Below are positions 51,281-63,053 of a DNA stretch of 64,000 bases, in pieces (positions within the stretch are counted from its first letter, which is position 1; each line of letters begins with the position of its first letter). A program made the position numbers and the translations under genes. The stretch is from NCBI GenBank assembly GCA_037013685.1, contig CM072894.1:8682841-8746840 (forward strand), given 5' to 3'. The notes beneath the pieces were generated by a model. The model saw only the letters and a list, made by a program, of their open reading frames with translations. It ran no database searches and had not been told where the DNA came from. This DNA is from Acridotheres tristis (lineage: Eukaryota > Chordata > Aves > Passeriformes > Sturnidae).

Positions 51281-53267
51281 GTAAGATAAATGATTTTGGT
51301 TTTGTTTTACCTTGAAATAAGAAAAAGGTCAGAAATAATTTATCTTGGCATGACAGAATCTGACCAGGCAAACAGAACTTCCTGGCAATTTGCTTAGGGA
51401 AAGCTCCCATTGCCTCCAAGCTGAAACACCTGGATGTTGACCCTTGAAGCCCTCTCCCCAGCTCTGCTTCTTTTTAAATTCTCTTTGGTGTGCACTGATT
51501 TAAAGGGACTAAAAGGTGATTGAGCACAATACCATTTCTGACAGAGGCAGAGACATTGGCTATTTCCCTCTGGTTCATGCTTCTCACCCTTTGCAGGGTG
51601 GAGAGGACCTGGATGTGCTCTGATGTTTGGACTTATTGGAAAAACTGCAGAGCAACCCTCAAAGCTGTCTCTGTAAAAGCTGCAGGGCTGTGTTTTGCCA
51701 TGCTCCCCCACAGCACCCTGTGCACTGCAGGAACACACTCTCCACATCTCCCATCTTGTGTTCAAATATCAAAGTCCACTTCCTTTCGGGTTTTTTTTCT
51801 TCATTTGCTTTTCCATAAAAAATTTGCCTGAAAAATGTTATGAATGAGTCTGGTTTTGCAAGTAGAGTCACAGTACACTCCCAACTTTTTAATGATTTCG
51901 ATTATTTACTAGTACTGGGGGAAAACCTGACAGCCTGTCACAGACAATGCTAGCGAAGTTGCTTAAATCATCTCTAGGCATGTTCTAATTTAGCTCATTA
52001 TTAATTTCCTGCCAGGAAATCACTGCCCTAAACCTCTCTAATTTAGACATAAGTCATTCCAAACTCTCACACAGACAGATGATTGAACCCAAGACTTTTG
52101 TCTCATTACAAAGCCCAGACGCTTTCAGGCAGAAGACTGTTCTAGGCATTTAATATTTTGAAACAAAATGTACTGTATAATTAATTGAGTATGAAATGCG
52201 TTGTTCATCACAGAATTAGTTTATCTTTTCAAGAGTTTTCTGGCTATATGCAATCATTCACGTTTCACAAACTGCTGTAGGTTTATGAATTTTCACTTTT
52301 GATACAATTGGGTTCTAACCGTGTTTGCAAAATGAATACAAAATATTATCTGGAGGCAAACTGAGTGAAACCCCTCTTGTTCTATCCAGTAAAATAGAAT
52401 GTTAGGTCATTAATCACCTTCTTCTTCATCACTTCTCATTTTTTCCAGTGAATGATTTGTATTCCAGCCATGTGGGGGATACTAGCAGAGAGCAAATAAA
52501 TCTGAACTGACAAAGCAGGAAATATTTCCTAATTATTTAGACTGCTGAAGAGAGCTAGAAAGCAGAGACAAAGAAATCCCACAAAAGGATTACTTTGTGA
52601 ATAATTTCGTTTGCAGGGCATGGGATGTGCCTGTCATGTTAACTTCAGCCACCAACTTTCTTCAAAAGACAAGGAAATGGAGACAGGGGTGCCACCAAAG
52701 GGGAGGCACCTGAGTGCCCACTCAATGCACCTGAGAAGATTGATCCTCTGCTTGCCAAGGGTCAGGTCTCTGCTTTGGCCTCCTTTGAAATACAAGGAAA
52801 TTTGGTCAAATTCTCACTTATGTTCTGTTTTCTTGTATTGGCCAAATAACAGACTGAGAAAACACTGTTTTATGACACTGCTATCTATTTCACCCCTCAT
52901 TTTGCATTACTAGAAAAATAACTGATCACAGCTAGGACTGGATTATGCTTTCCAGCCTTCAGTCTGTCTTACCAGACCGTGTGGAGGTGTGGGGCATTTA
53001 AACACCTCTCTTTCCCCTACCCTAATACCTCCTTTACTGAAACCTGTGTCCCCTCATCAATACCAGAGGAGCAAACAATACCCAAAACTGTAACAGCAGT
53101 CCCCTCACGAGGGCTGTATTCCTGTGCCAGCACTTGGTATCACATTTATTAAAAATGCCATGTGCCAGCTACTGAGGTATGATGACAATATGAATCTGTC
53201 TCTGCTGTTACTTTGCACAAGAAATACTGAAAAACTTTCTTTAACTAGGACTTACATGCCCTAGAGA
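51281..53267. other. Non-coding stretch, no gene seen
   Basis: No gene was identified. The GC-richer piece 51400-51830 carries overlapping frames on both strands, unrecognised. Parts at 51940-52080 and 52180-52480 resemble conserved non-coding sequence. Confidence 0.4.
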
Positions 53268-53652
53268 AACCGTGTGCTCTTCTTTCCGACAGAGCCTTTG
53301 TTACCAAAGGAGTGACGGCTGTAGGAAAAATGCCTGCGGAATAAATAACGTTTGATACTCCACGAGGTGCTATAATAACACCCTATAGTCTTTCAGGAGA
53401 TCTTGCTGGTGGATTTGTGCTATTTTGATGATAGCTGTCGATTCACAGCTCCTCAGACCAATTGACAATGGGGCCCCTACTGTGTTATATAAAGCATGCA
53501 CTTTAGCTTTAAAAGCTCAGACCTTTAATCAAATTCGAAATGCCAGAGTAGGAATTTCAAATCACTGTCAGTATGACTTCGCTCACATCTTCAAGCCTGG
53601 CAGTCTCAAAAATGCTTTCTCAACTACATGGTATCAAATGGAATTTGTTTAA
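53268..53652. promoter_or_regulatory. CpG-retaining block, candidate regulatory element
   Basis: About nine CpG lie in 53268-53583, several times the local density, in sequence of only average GC. The block is repeat-free and has palindrome-like words such as tagctgtcgattcacagct. A 75-codon frame at 53425-53652 reads like protein but has no clear splice limits. In AT-rich avian desert DNA, retained CpG suggests either selection or low germline methylation. Confidence 0.3.
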
Positions 53653-55470
53653 ATACAGTGGTGAGAATTTTTAATGAGGAATAATTTGTGTTGCTTTATT
53701 TCTCTGTTCACATGGAGAGCAGTATGCTGAGCCATGTTTTCACTTGTTTTGCTTTTTTCAGTTAAAGCCTTAAACCATCTTAATCTTCACCATTCTGTTT
53801 TCACTGTCAGAACAGCTTTTTTTGGGATTTTTAAAATTAAATAGTCTGATTGATAAAATTATCCTAAAGAATCCTGAAAATTGCTATCTGACATTCAGCT
53901 TTTGAGTTACTCATGACTAACACTCTATTGTACGACAAAATCTTTAATGGCAAATCTAACATTTTTTCCCCAACAAATAAATGCAAAACAGACTTCATCA
54001 AGCAAAAAAAAAAAAAAAAAACCTGATTTCCAAATTCCACATTTCTACTTTTCTTTCAGGACCCAAACCCCATAAGATAATTAAGGTTCCTATCATCATT
54101 GTCAGTCAGAAAGGAATCCAACTAGCATTGGCCCAATGCACCTTGGTGTTTAGAGGTCATTTTCTTTACACTGCTGTTGCAGTAGCCCTCTGCCAGAGGG
54201 GAGGACATGATGCATATGACAATAAACTCTCCTGCAAGTGTTACCAATTCCTGAGTAACAGCCATAAAATCATTATCCTGAAAATATGATGCCACTACTA
54301 TGGCCACAGACCTGGAATAACTAGGTTTGTACATCAGCCTGACTTCAGGAGTGGCCCCAAATCTTTATCAAGACTCTTTCTTTTCCTTCAGCATTCCAGT
54401 TCTAGTGATGAAACCAGAAACGTCTGAGAGACTTAACGAGATCAGCTAAAGGGAGCAACAGCCAGTTCAGGTGCAATTGCCAGTCTTGGAGGCTTCCCAC
54501 TGAAATCCACAGTCATTCATCTATATTCCTTAATGTGCCTGGGATAAGTGACTCTTCCCATTCTTTACATCCATGCAATAAACTCCCAAGCTGAAACTCC
54601 TAGCTGGGTTCAGCACTAGGTTTTTGCAGTCAGGATAGGGTGTTATATCACAGCTGCCAGAGTCCAGCTACAGTGACTCCTCTGAAATACAGTTTCCAGC
54701 AAAAACTTAAATCCACTGCTCACCTAAAGTACAAACCTCTCATAACAGCATTATATAACAAACATAAACCTCTCAGTGCACCAATGCAATTCACAGGTAG
54801 TACTAAATTAAAAATTCTAAACACTGTGAGGGTAGAGACAACACAACAGAGCACCCAAGATTAAATTTTTCAGAAAATAATTAAAGGAAGAACATCAAAG
54901 AATGCAAACAAACCATAAGAGGAAAGAAGCTGAAAGATGAAAATCCAAGATGTGATATTGAAAGATAGAATGGAATAATGTATGCAGACATGAATTAATG
55001 ATGTAGCCAGAAAAAAAACCCAAAAGGTGCTTGAAATACCTTTTAAGGTGCAAAACAAGGATATGGAAATGCCATGGTGAAATCCTGTTTTCCAAAGTTA
55101 TAAAATAATGTTTCCAAGCAAAAGAGTTTGCATAAAAAACAACATCCAACCGCATGGGATTCACCAAAAAAGACTAAACAAAGCAATTACCAAGCAAAAG
55201 CACAGCAGCAGCCCACAAAAAACACAAAGAAGGCTAAGGCAAGGAATAATAATTATGTACTGTGTTCCACAAAAATTAATAAAATAAAACAAAACCAGAT
55301 TCAGCTTTCAATGAAAGCGGAATTTTAGGAAACAACTCTGAAGGTGAGTTTACTAGAAAGCTTAGCAATGCTGCAAAGGGCACATTGAAATCAGCCCATC
55401 AACTGGGACTTAATTGTGAAATATACACGTGTCAGTGGCTTTTCCAGTACATCACTGAATCTATTTTGAA
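53653..55470. other. Non-coding stretch, no gene seen
   Basis: No gene was identified. A strong-looking acceptor (tttctacttttctttcag) ends at 54060, followed by an open frame to 54289, but no donor was found. Confidence 0.4.
54004..54021 (+). repeat. Poly-A run of 18 with upstream AATAAA
   Basis: An AATAAA at 53976-53981 lies 22 bases before a run of 18 A. It could be a retroposed 3' end, but no flanking direct repeat was found, so it may be a simple A tract. Confidence 0.55.
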
Positions 55471-55700
55471 AGCCGTATGCAAATATGTGGTGAACAAGTG
55501 AATCTATATCTCATTTAATGAATTTTATCTTTAAGTGAATAGTCAAGAATCAATTATTTCTGAACAATTTGTAGGTAAAGATAACTTAATGAATATGCAT
55601 GCAAATATAGAGTGGCAAATACTCTGATGAATATGCAAAACACATGAAGTGTTCACAAGTGTTCCCTGAAAACTTTTAATTAGGTACTCATCCAATCAAA
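55471..55700. promoter_or_regulatory. Octamer-motif cluster (unproven)
   Basis: Perfect ATGCAAAT occurs at 55477-55484 and 55599-55606, with a one-mismatch copy at 55633-55640 and ATGCAT just before the second copy. POU-domain factors bind this word. Clustering within 165 bases is notable but the window as a whole is rich in octamers. Confidence 0.25.
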
Positions 55701-58700
55701 GAACAGAAATATCACTTAATTATGTGATCCCAAACTGCAAATCATGGTCACAATATGGAATAATCCCTGCGCTCCTTCTGTAGGCTAAAATAAAATAATT
55801 CAAAGAAAAGTAACACCAAATTAAGATCCATTTACAGATAATTCTGGAGTTCTATAGATTGACGATTTCAAAAAAAATGGTGGTGTTTGCTTTTTTTTTT
55901 CTTTTTCTTTACTGGCAAAAACACCCTTCATTTTTCTTTGTGCCAAAGCTCCTTGGCATTTACTGAGCCTGACTAGCTCAGCAAAAGCCTTGCCCTGGCC
56001 CAGGCAGAGCAGGTGTGGCACTCTGGCATTGCTGAGCCCAGCAGACACTGGCCCAAAGCTCTCCTCCAGCAGCACTCAGGAGACAGCACGTATGCAGGGG
56101 CTCAGCAAGGTCCTGCTCTGGCTGCCACTCCAGTAAATCTGAGACAGATTATGTCACTTGGTCTGTTGTTGAAGAGCACAATCAACTTAAAACGTTTATT
56201 TCAGGGGACAAACTAATAAATCACAGTAGCTTCAGATGACCATTAGGCTTGTCAAGATTTCACTTGCTGACTTACATTTCTTGTGACTTGACTCCCCACA
56301 GGAATTTTAATGATGGCCACATAATGGAATGCCAGCCTGACCTTTCCAGTCAGGAAAGGCTCACCAGTAAACATTGTGATGACCTAATCTCTGAAGGGGA
56401 CACCAAAAACAAAAGGAATATGAGCTCAGGCCAGGTGATGGGTGCTGTGGAGCAGGATCCATCCAGGCAATGCTGTGTGCACTGCCCATGCCGGGGATCT
56501 GACTGAAAGCTGGCACTGCAGTTCACTGCCATTTTCCATAAAATTACACGGTTTTCACATGCTTCATCCTGACATGGGTTCAGAGGGCTGGCAGAGAAGC
56601 ACTGAGATAACCTTTTAATGAGCAACACAACCACCAGGAAAAGCATGATAAACTGAGCTCTTATAATTGCTAGTTTCATGGTGTATAAGATATGAAACAC
56701 AAGATTAGAAGGATAACAGCAAGCTTTGTGTAAGCAATAGCATTGCTAAGGATAACAAACTCACAAAACCTTTATAAAATTAGACCCCCCTCGCTGGGAC
56801 TTTGGTGGAACAGTTCCAGAGAAGGTGAACTCACACTTCAGCTCCCAAACCATTGTGGTACAAGGAGCTGCAGAAGTGAGAAAGAAAGAAGGTGACAATG
56901 CCAGCCCAGGTGGCAGAGCTGGGCCAGCCCCTCTCCAGAGCAGTGAATGTACTGGCACTCAGGGCAGGCCACATCCAGGTAAAATACATCCACTAGAACG
57001 TGTTCCAGGAAATGCTAAATCTGCCATTTTCCAGAGATTTCTTGTCTGGATAGGTAAATGGCAGTGAAATTCATTGTATGACAGTGATGAGTGAGGAAAA
57101 GAATATCCTGTTCTTTCTGAAGGGGGGAATTAAAGTCAGTCCTGGTACACTGTATTAAGGGATATGTGCTAGTAAGGCTTATAATGTAAGAGCAAAAATG
57201 AAGTCATATAACCTCGTGCAACATGCAAGGTCTGTTTTGCTCCTGCCATCCCTCCTTGCACACCCTGACCCAGGAAAGGTAGCACACAGCCACCAAAACC
57301 ATCAAATGGAACAAGGACAACTAATTTTCCTCATAAACCCCAGGCTTTCCCGTGGCTTCCACGAAACAGAAAAGAATCAGTGATGTTGTTTTTACTCTTA
57401 CATAGAAAAATAATTATCTTAATGAATACTGTAGTTGTATCGTGCATTTATATTATAACTATCTTTGACTATCACTTAATGATCTTTCTGTTGTCTAAAA
57501 TATCCCTGGTGATTGAGTTTAGGTTTGTCTGGTTTTGTTTCTATTTACACAGTAAAAAGCAGTTGCCAAGCAGAACATAATACATCAAAATTCTGACATA
57601 ATAAATACATAATGTATTGCAATTGGATTATTTGTAGACTGTCTCAGCAACAATTTGCATAACACTCAGAAAGATTGCTGCAAATATCGAAAATAAGCAG
57701 CAGAGCTAATTAAGGGGTTTATTTACATGCATCTTCCTGAAAACACAGTAAAGAAGGAATTAAAAGTATACTCTCTCCTTAATTCAGGGGAGATTGCCAC
57801 AAGGTTAAAGAATTGATGCCTCTCATAACTACTCTTTTCCATCAAACCCAAAATTAAAACTCCATCACTGGGATGAAAAGGATAATGCACCCAATTCCAG
57901 CAGCAAGGACTGAAACTTATTGTTGTGGATAGACATGTATCAACAGATCAATAGACATCTGTGTTCATGCAGATAATCACTGAATTAAAACAGGGAAGTC
58001 TATTCAGTTGTCATCCTGGCACATACCAAAGAGGGATTGGTCTTTGTGCCTTCAAATGCTCGTGGTCTGTAACCTAAAGTGAGATTTCCAATCCCATTTT
58101 TTCTGGTCTGGATGTCTGGCTTCAAAGATGAACGCTGCAATGAATATGCAGGAATAATTAGACCTGAGAAGGGCTTCAAGATACCACTGTAACACTTGCA
58201 GGCCTTTAAAGAAAACAAAATATTGACTCTGGTTTGGGGGGTTTTTGTCTTTCAAAACCAGAATGAATACAATGGAACAAACTTAAAATGCTAGTGATGA
58301 TGCAGCTAGTCATAAACCTTAACACAGGTCACCACATTTCCCAAAGAAATAGTCTTCTGGAGATTTGGACATTGTCTTTGAGCTCAGTTGTTGGGAAATA
58401 ATAATTCATAGCTCCTAATCAGAACAGCATAAGATGAGCACACGGATGTCTGATTTGGTTGCTTCTTCAGACTTTTAGAGAGAATTAAATTGTAGACACA
58501 TACTTTAAAAATAATCACTGACTTAAAGGTGTTTAGTTTTGATGCATTATAGAGTTGGCTTCTGTCTGCAGCTTTGGGCATTTACCTGGGGAGTTTTTGC
58601 AGGAGAGAGCCCAGCTGCACACTGGAGAAAACTGCAGTACTAAAAGTACTAAACCTGCCTCATCCTGACCCCTGTGCCTGAGGGGAATCACAAAAACAGC

Positions 58701-59412
58701 CCTGACTGGGCCTGGACAGTGCTTAGAGGAACATTATTTCCACTTGGACCGTGGTGTTCTGTGACTGATTGTATTTTCCTTCACAAAGAGGTGCTCCACG
58801 GCAGGACATTAAAATTACTTGCATCAGTTGTACAAATGGATTGCAACTCTGGTAACAAAAGGATCTTAACCTTCCACTATCGCTGTAATTTATACCAATC
58901 TTTTTAAAAGCAATCTCTGGGGCTGGAGAAGCTGTTTCAGTGACATGGCAACGTGTGCATCACAGTCTTGCTCCATGTCAGTTCGGCTGTGTCTTTTCTG
59001 TTCTCTCATGGGCCATACTGAACTGGAGAAAAAAAGTTTTATTATAATTTGCCTGCCTTAAATTACTCTATTTGATATAAAATTTTGTTTATGTATAAGC
59101 AAAGAACTAAATGGGACTAAAGGAAGTTTATAGTAACTGTCTATATGAAATACTCTCTTGTTTAAGCTATTGAGAAGAAATAACAGCTGGAGCTAGGGCC
59201 TGATTCTCACTTTGAGAATCAGCACAGTGAGGCACCTCAAAGACATCAGGATACCTCCCTTGCTGCCTCCAGAGGAGAATGCAGATCTCTCCTGTCATCC
59301 TTCAAGTAGCTGATGCACTGCTCGATGCATGCTAGATCAGCACTGTGAACATACATTTTGGAAACTCCATCCAGTCCAAGGATTTCTAATAATTCAAGCA
59401 AAACCACAATTT
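55701..59412. other. Non-coding stretch, no gene seen
   Basis: No gene was identified. A GC-richer piece spans 55970-56130 and a T-rich tract is at 55885-55910. The segment 57590-57800 has an octamer complement at 57653-57660 and resembles conserved sequence. Confidence 0.4.
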
Positions 59413-59917
59413 TGAATTTCTGTGTTCAATTTTGGGCCCATCTTTTCAAGAAAGGCTTCGAGGTGCTGAAGAAGGTGTCCAAGGAAGGGAAACAAAGCTG
59501 GTGGAGGGTCTGGAGCACAAGTCTGATGAGGTGGGGATGAGGGAGCTGTGGGCGTTCAGCCTGGGGAGATGGAGGCTCAGGGGACACCTTATTGCTCTTT
59601 ACAATTCCCTGAAAGGAAGCTGCAGCCAGGGGATCTGTCTGTTTTCCCAAGTGATAGGTGATAGGAAATGGCCTCAAGTTGTGCCAGGGGAGGTTTAGGC
59701 TGGATATTAGGAAAAATTCCTTCAGTGAAAGGATGGTGAAGCCTTGAAACAGACTGCCCAGGGCAGTTGTGGAGTCACCATTCCTGGGGATAAATGCATA
59801 AATGTGGCAATTGGAGACATGGTTTAGAGGTGGGTTTGGCAGTGCTGGGCCAATGGTTGTACTTGATGACCTTAAAGGTATTTTCCAATCTAAACAACTC
59901 TATGATTCTGTGATTCT
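59413..59917 (+). mobile_element. CR1 LINE 3' end, best-preserved copy
   Basis: This is a 5'-truncated CR1 copy that keeps the whole 3' untranslated-type end. Recognisable CR1 blocks are in order: a 'gtgttcaattttgggccc' start, 'ttcagcctggggagatggag' near 59557, 'aggctggatattaggaaaaa' near 59697, 'agactgcccagggcagttgt' near 59751, 'tgatgaccttaaaggtattt' near 59865. It ends in the 8-base tail repeat tctatgattctgtgattct at 59899-59917. No reverse transcriptase coding remains; the short frames over it are incidental. The tail repeat and lack of poly(A) are standard for CR1. It is better preserved than the copy at 11130, hence younger. Confidence 0.93.
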
Positions 59918-60189
59918 CTCTCTCTTCAAAATTGTGTCCCGTGAGTATCCAGTTTCACTATAGTGTCTAGAGGGGAAAACGGTGTTAAATAGGATTAAAA
60001 GTTAATGAAATATTTTACGACAATATTTTACCATAGCAACAGAAAGTTAGATCTGAGCATTGTATAAATATTAATATTACTCTCCTCATCTCAATCACTG
60101 AAGGACTTGGGGAAAGTGTGTGGAGGGGGAAGAATCTCATTTTTATGGTTCTAAAATTCAAATGTGAAAGAGGAAGAGAGATTAGGTTA
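59918..60189. other. Short non-coding stretch
   Basis: Nothing identifiable was seen beyond AT-rich sequence. Confidence 0.5.
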
Positions 60190-60665
60190 TAAAAATAAGG
60201 TGCTGCTAACTTGCCTAATGGCCTGTAATCTGCTGGAAGTGCAGCTGCACTGGGCTTTTAAACAGGTGCTCTGATTATAGAGCATAACAAACATGTTAGG
60301 CTTTGTAGTGCATTTAATATCTTATAAGCAGCCAGGCTAATTTAGGCGAGGCTAATGGGTTAGCTGAAATGGCACTCGTGTAAGAGGTGTGTGATCATAT
60401 CTGCCAACATTACGGCGACAATTCCGGTGCCTGAGCTCCCCACCCTGCACATCCCAGAGCCGAGGCTGCAGCCAGCTCCCAGTGAGTGCAGCAGGGAGAT
60501 CCAGCTGCCCCTGCTCTCATCACTGCGTTTACTCTGTGATCCTGTGCCCGTGCAATCTTCCAAACAGGAAACAAGCTGAAAATGAGCTTGGTGTCTTGAG
60601 AGAGGCTCACGTCCTTTATACCTGCCCCCTCTCCAGAGACCCGTGACTGTGGTTTCAAACGTGTA
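60190..60665. promoter_or_regulatory. CpG-retaining GC-richer block
   Basis: Eleven CpG occur between 60347 and 60661, with GC close to half in the right portion. The left part (60190-60400) is repeat-free with E-box (cagctg) and TAAT words. It could be a conserved enhancer, a weak promoter or a first exon of an unannotated transcript. No TATA box or start codon in a convincing context decides this. Confidence 0.3.
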
Positions 60666-63028
60666 AACCTAGCAAGGGTGAGATCCCAGCTGCCCCTGTG
60701 CTTTGTATTTTCTGAGGTTCACTTCATCAGGATACTGCAAGCCTCTGCTAACTTGAGACTAAGAGGTTATACTTCCAAACAAGATATAAAAATCTAAAAA
60801 GGTGAATGAGGTCTAATTCTACTGTGGTATAGATGGATTTGAATATGTTTGGACTAATGGGGGGAAGCAATCAGGGTACTTCTGTGTGTGTGAAAAAAAC
60901 AGAATCAAGAACTCAGTGCAATGCTCCCAGCAGCACTGGTCTTGTCTGGGGTGGCAGATCCTTGGGCTGGTCACCCCTTCACCACTGACCAGATGCTGAG
61001 CCTGAGGCATCAGTACCTGTCTGCCCCTGGAGCACATCTGGGAATGACAGAATGCATGTGGACCCAAGCTTCCTCTGCTTTGTGCTGTCCAAGGAACACT
61101 TTATGCCTGTGGTTACAACCGTGCTCCCCGTGGGCATAAAGATGAGGTGTTTAAATATTTTATTAACTAGATCATAAAGCCAACATGCAAGGGGGTGATC
61201 CTACCTGAGGCAGTGAGATCACTGCCCTGCTCTGCTCTGCAGCTGCTCCTCAGCTAATTAATCCTGCTGAGAGCTCAGCACGGACACAGGAGAAGGGAGG
61301 CGTTGGTTTAGGGCACAGCATAAGGCAAAAGCAGATTTGTGGGTACAGAGGGGAGAGGGCAGGAGAGGGAAATATTCCACAGGAAATTACAGTGAAGGCC
61401 CAAGCTGTAGCTGGAGCCCCACGCTTGCTGCAGTGCCTGCAGGGCACTACCTGCATGGTGCACAGTTGTAGCTCTGGGATTAGTAAAGAACTATATACCT
61501 CAAAATTCAATTTGTAAATGAGATTTTATTTTTAATCACTGTTGGAATATTTTTTTTTTCCATAATGAATCTGTATACCTTAGATGAAATTCAATTTAAA
61601 TGTAATAATAACTTCCAGTGTACTTTTTCAAGTTCATAGCACAGTCAGAAATGTTGAAGTGACTCAGATATTTTTGTAAGTTCTGGAAGTTTTTTTTAAC
61701 AACTGACACATTTAAGTTTTAATATTTATGCTCAGTTGAATTTTGACACTTAAAATATCCAAAAGTGATGTGACCTTTTAGGCTTTCTGTTTTGTTTTTA
61801 TTTGAATTGCTGCTGTTCTTTCGAGCATCTGTTTGGTGGCATGCTGTGGAGGAACACTTATTATCAGATTGTTTATTTTAAGAATAATGATATAACAGAT
61901 ATGCCATTGCTAGGGGAAAAGCAAAATATCAAAAAATAGCATATGAAGCTGGCAGCTTAAATACACCTTTCTGGGAGGCATCTTAGTGAATCCATTTCTT
62001 CTTCCACTTGCTCCACTAAAGAAGAAAAATAGGGTTTTTTTATAGCTATACTAACGCCACATGAGCCATTCTGATTTAAAAATTTAGAGTTTCAGATCTG
62101 ATGCCGAAATCCAAAAGAACAGTAAGATTAAAATATGCCACATCTTCAGTGTGGCATCTCCCATTTAAGGAGGAATACTGTAAAAGAAAGAGATTAACCT
62201 TCTCATGCTGTAAAAATTCAAAGGTTAAGCCCAAAGCTTTTAGAGCAAGCACACACGGTGGCTTAAGCCAGAGAACATTTTCTCACGGTGAATCCCAGAG
62301 TTGCAGAGACTCTATCTCGGCCCAATTAAGTTCCTTGAACTCTAGCTGTCTATGGATGTGTATAAATCTCCCTGAAATCCTACAGTAAACCAAGAGCAGG
62401 GTATCTGCTATTCTAATGACTGAATGATTTAAGCTGTGTGTCTTCCCACCAGCCACAGTGCAACACTCAGCCCAGTGCTGCAGCATATTCCATCGTGGGT
62501 ACACCACTCAGCATCACTTTAGAGTCTTTGTGTGCTTCATTATGCAGTCCTAAAAGCCTAAAATGTGATATAATGGAACATTTAGCTCAAAGATAAGGAA
62601 AACAGCACGCTGCACTTTGCAGCCATTTGATATCCTGACAGGAAAGGGGACTGACACATGATAAAGAAATAAATAGTGCTAGCAATGAGTTATGGCTTGT
62701 GGGGATTCAGCCATGCATTATTAAACCAGTATCACGACACAGTTCACTCTGCCATTGGCCAGGCCACCATTTTGCATTCCTTCAAACAGACTGGTTTCCT
62801 GTGCAAGGAACTGAGGGAGCCAATGAAATGAAAATATGCGTGCAAATGGTAAGCAAGAGGATGAAATAACAAACCCAAGGGCAAATGTGCACATCCTGTC
62901 AATTCCCAGACCGTAAGGAAAATAAAGTATTCAAGCATTATGGTGATTCATAATGTATAGAAGGCAGATAATGTAAAACAGTTGTGGTGATCCCCTATCA
63001 CACAGGAAGACATAGAACTGCCCCAAAT
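60666..63028. other. Non-coding stretch, no gene seen
   Basis: No gene was identified. The 95-codon frame at 62101-62388 starts at a true ATG and is rich in K, R and S, but has no splice or promoter support. The piece 61190-61450 is GC-richer. Confidence 0.4.
62135..62157. repeat. Perfect 8-bp stem with 7-base loop
   Basis: atgccaca at 62135-62142 pairs with tgtggcat at 62150-62157 around the loop tcttcag. It does not extend beyond 8 pairs, and no T-run terminator or known RNA family applies. Confidence 0.55.
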
Positions 63029-63053
63029 TATGTTTTCTTTCTTTCAGGTAAAG
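63029..63053 (+). promoter_or_regulatory. Recursive-splice-like site
   Basis: A pyrimidine-rich tract (ttttctttctttcag) ends in AG at 63046-63047 and is directly followed by GTAAAG. An acceptor joined to a donor is the layout of recursive splice sites in long introns. The donor half is one base short of GTAAGT. If real, it implies a long intron on the + strand. Confidence 0.22.

Noticed and set aside
54043..54289. Exon after the strong acceptor ending at 54060
   Set aside because: No donor, no polyadenylation signal soon after the stop and no recognisable product.
59358..59698. Frames on both strands at 59.4-59.7 kb
   Set aside because: They sit on the 3' non-coding end of CR1 and do not match CR1 coding sequence.
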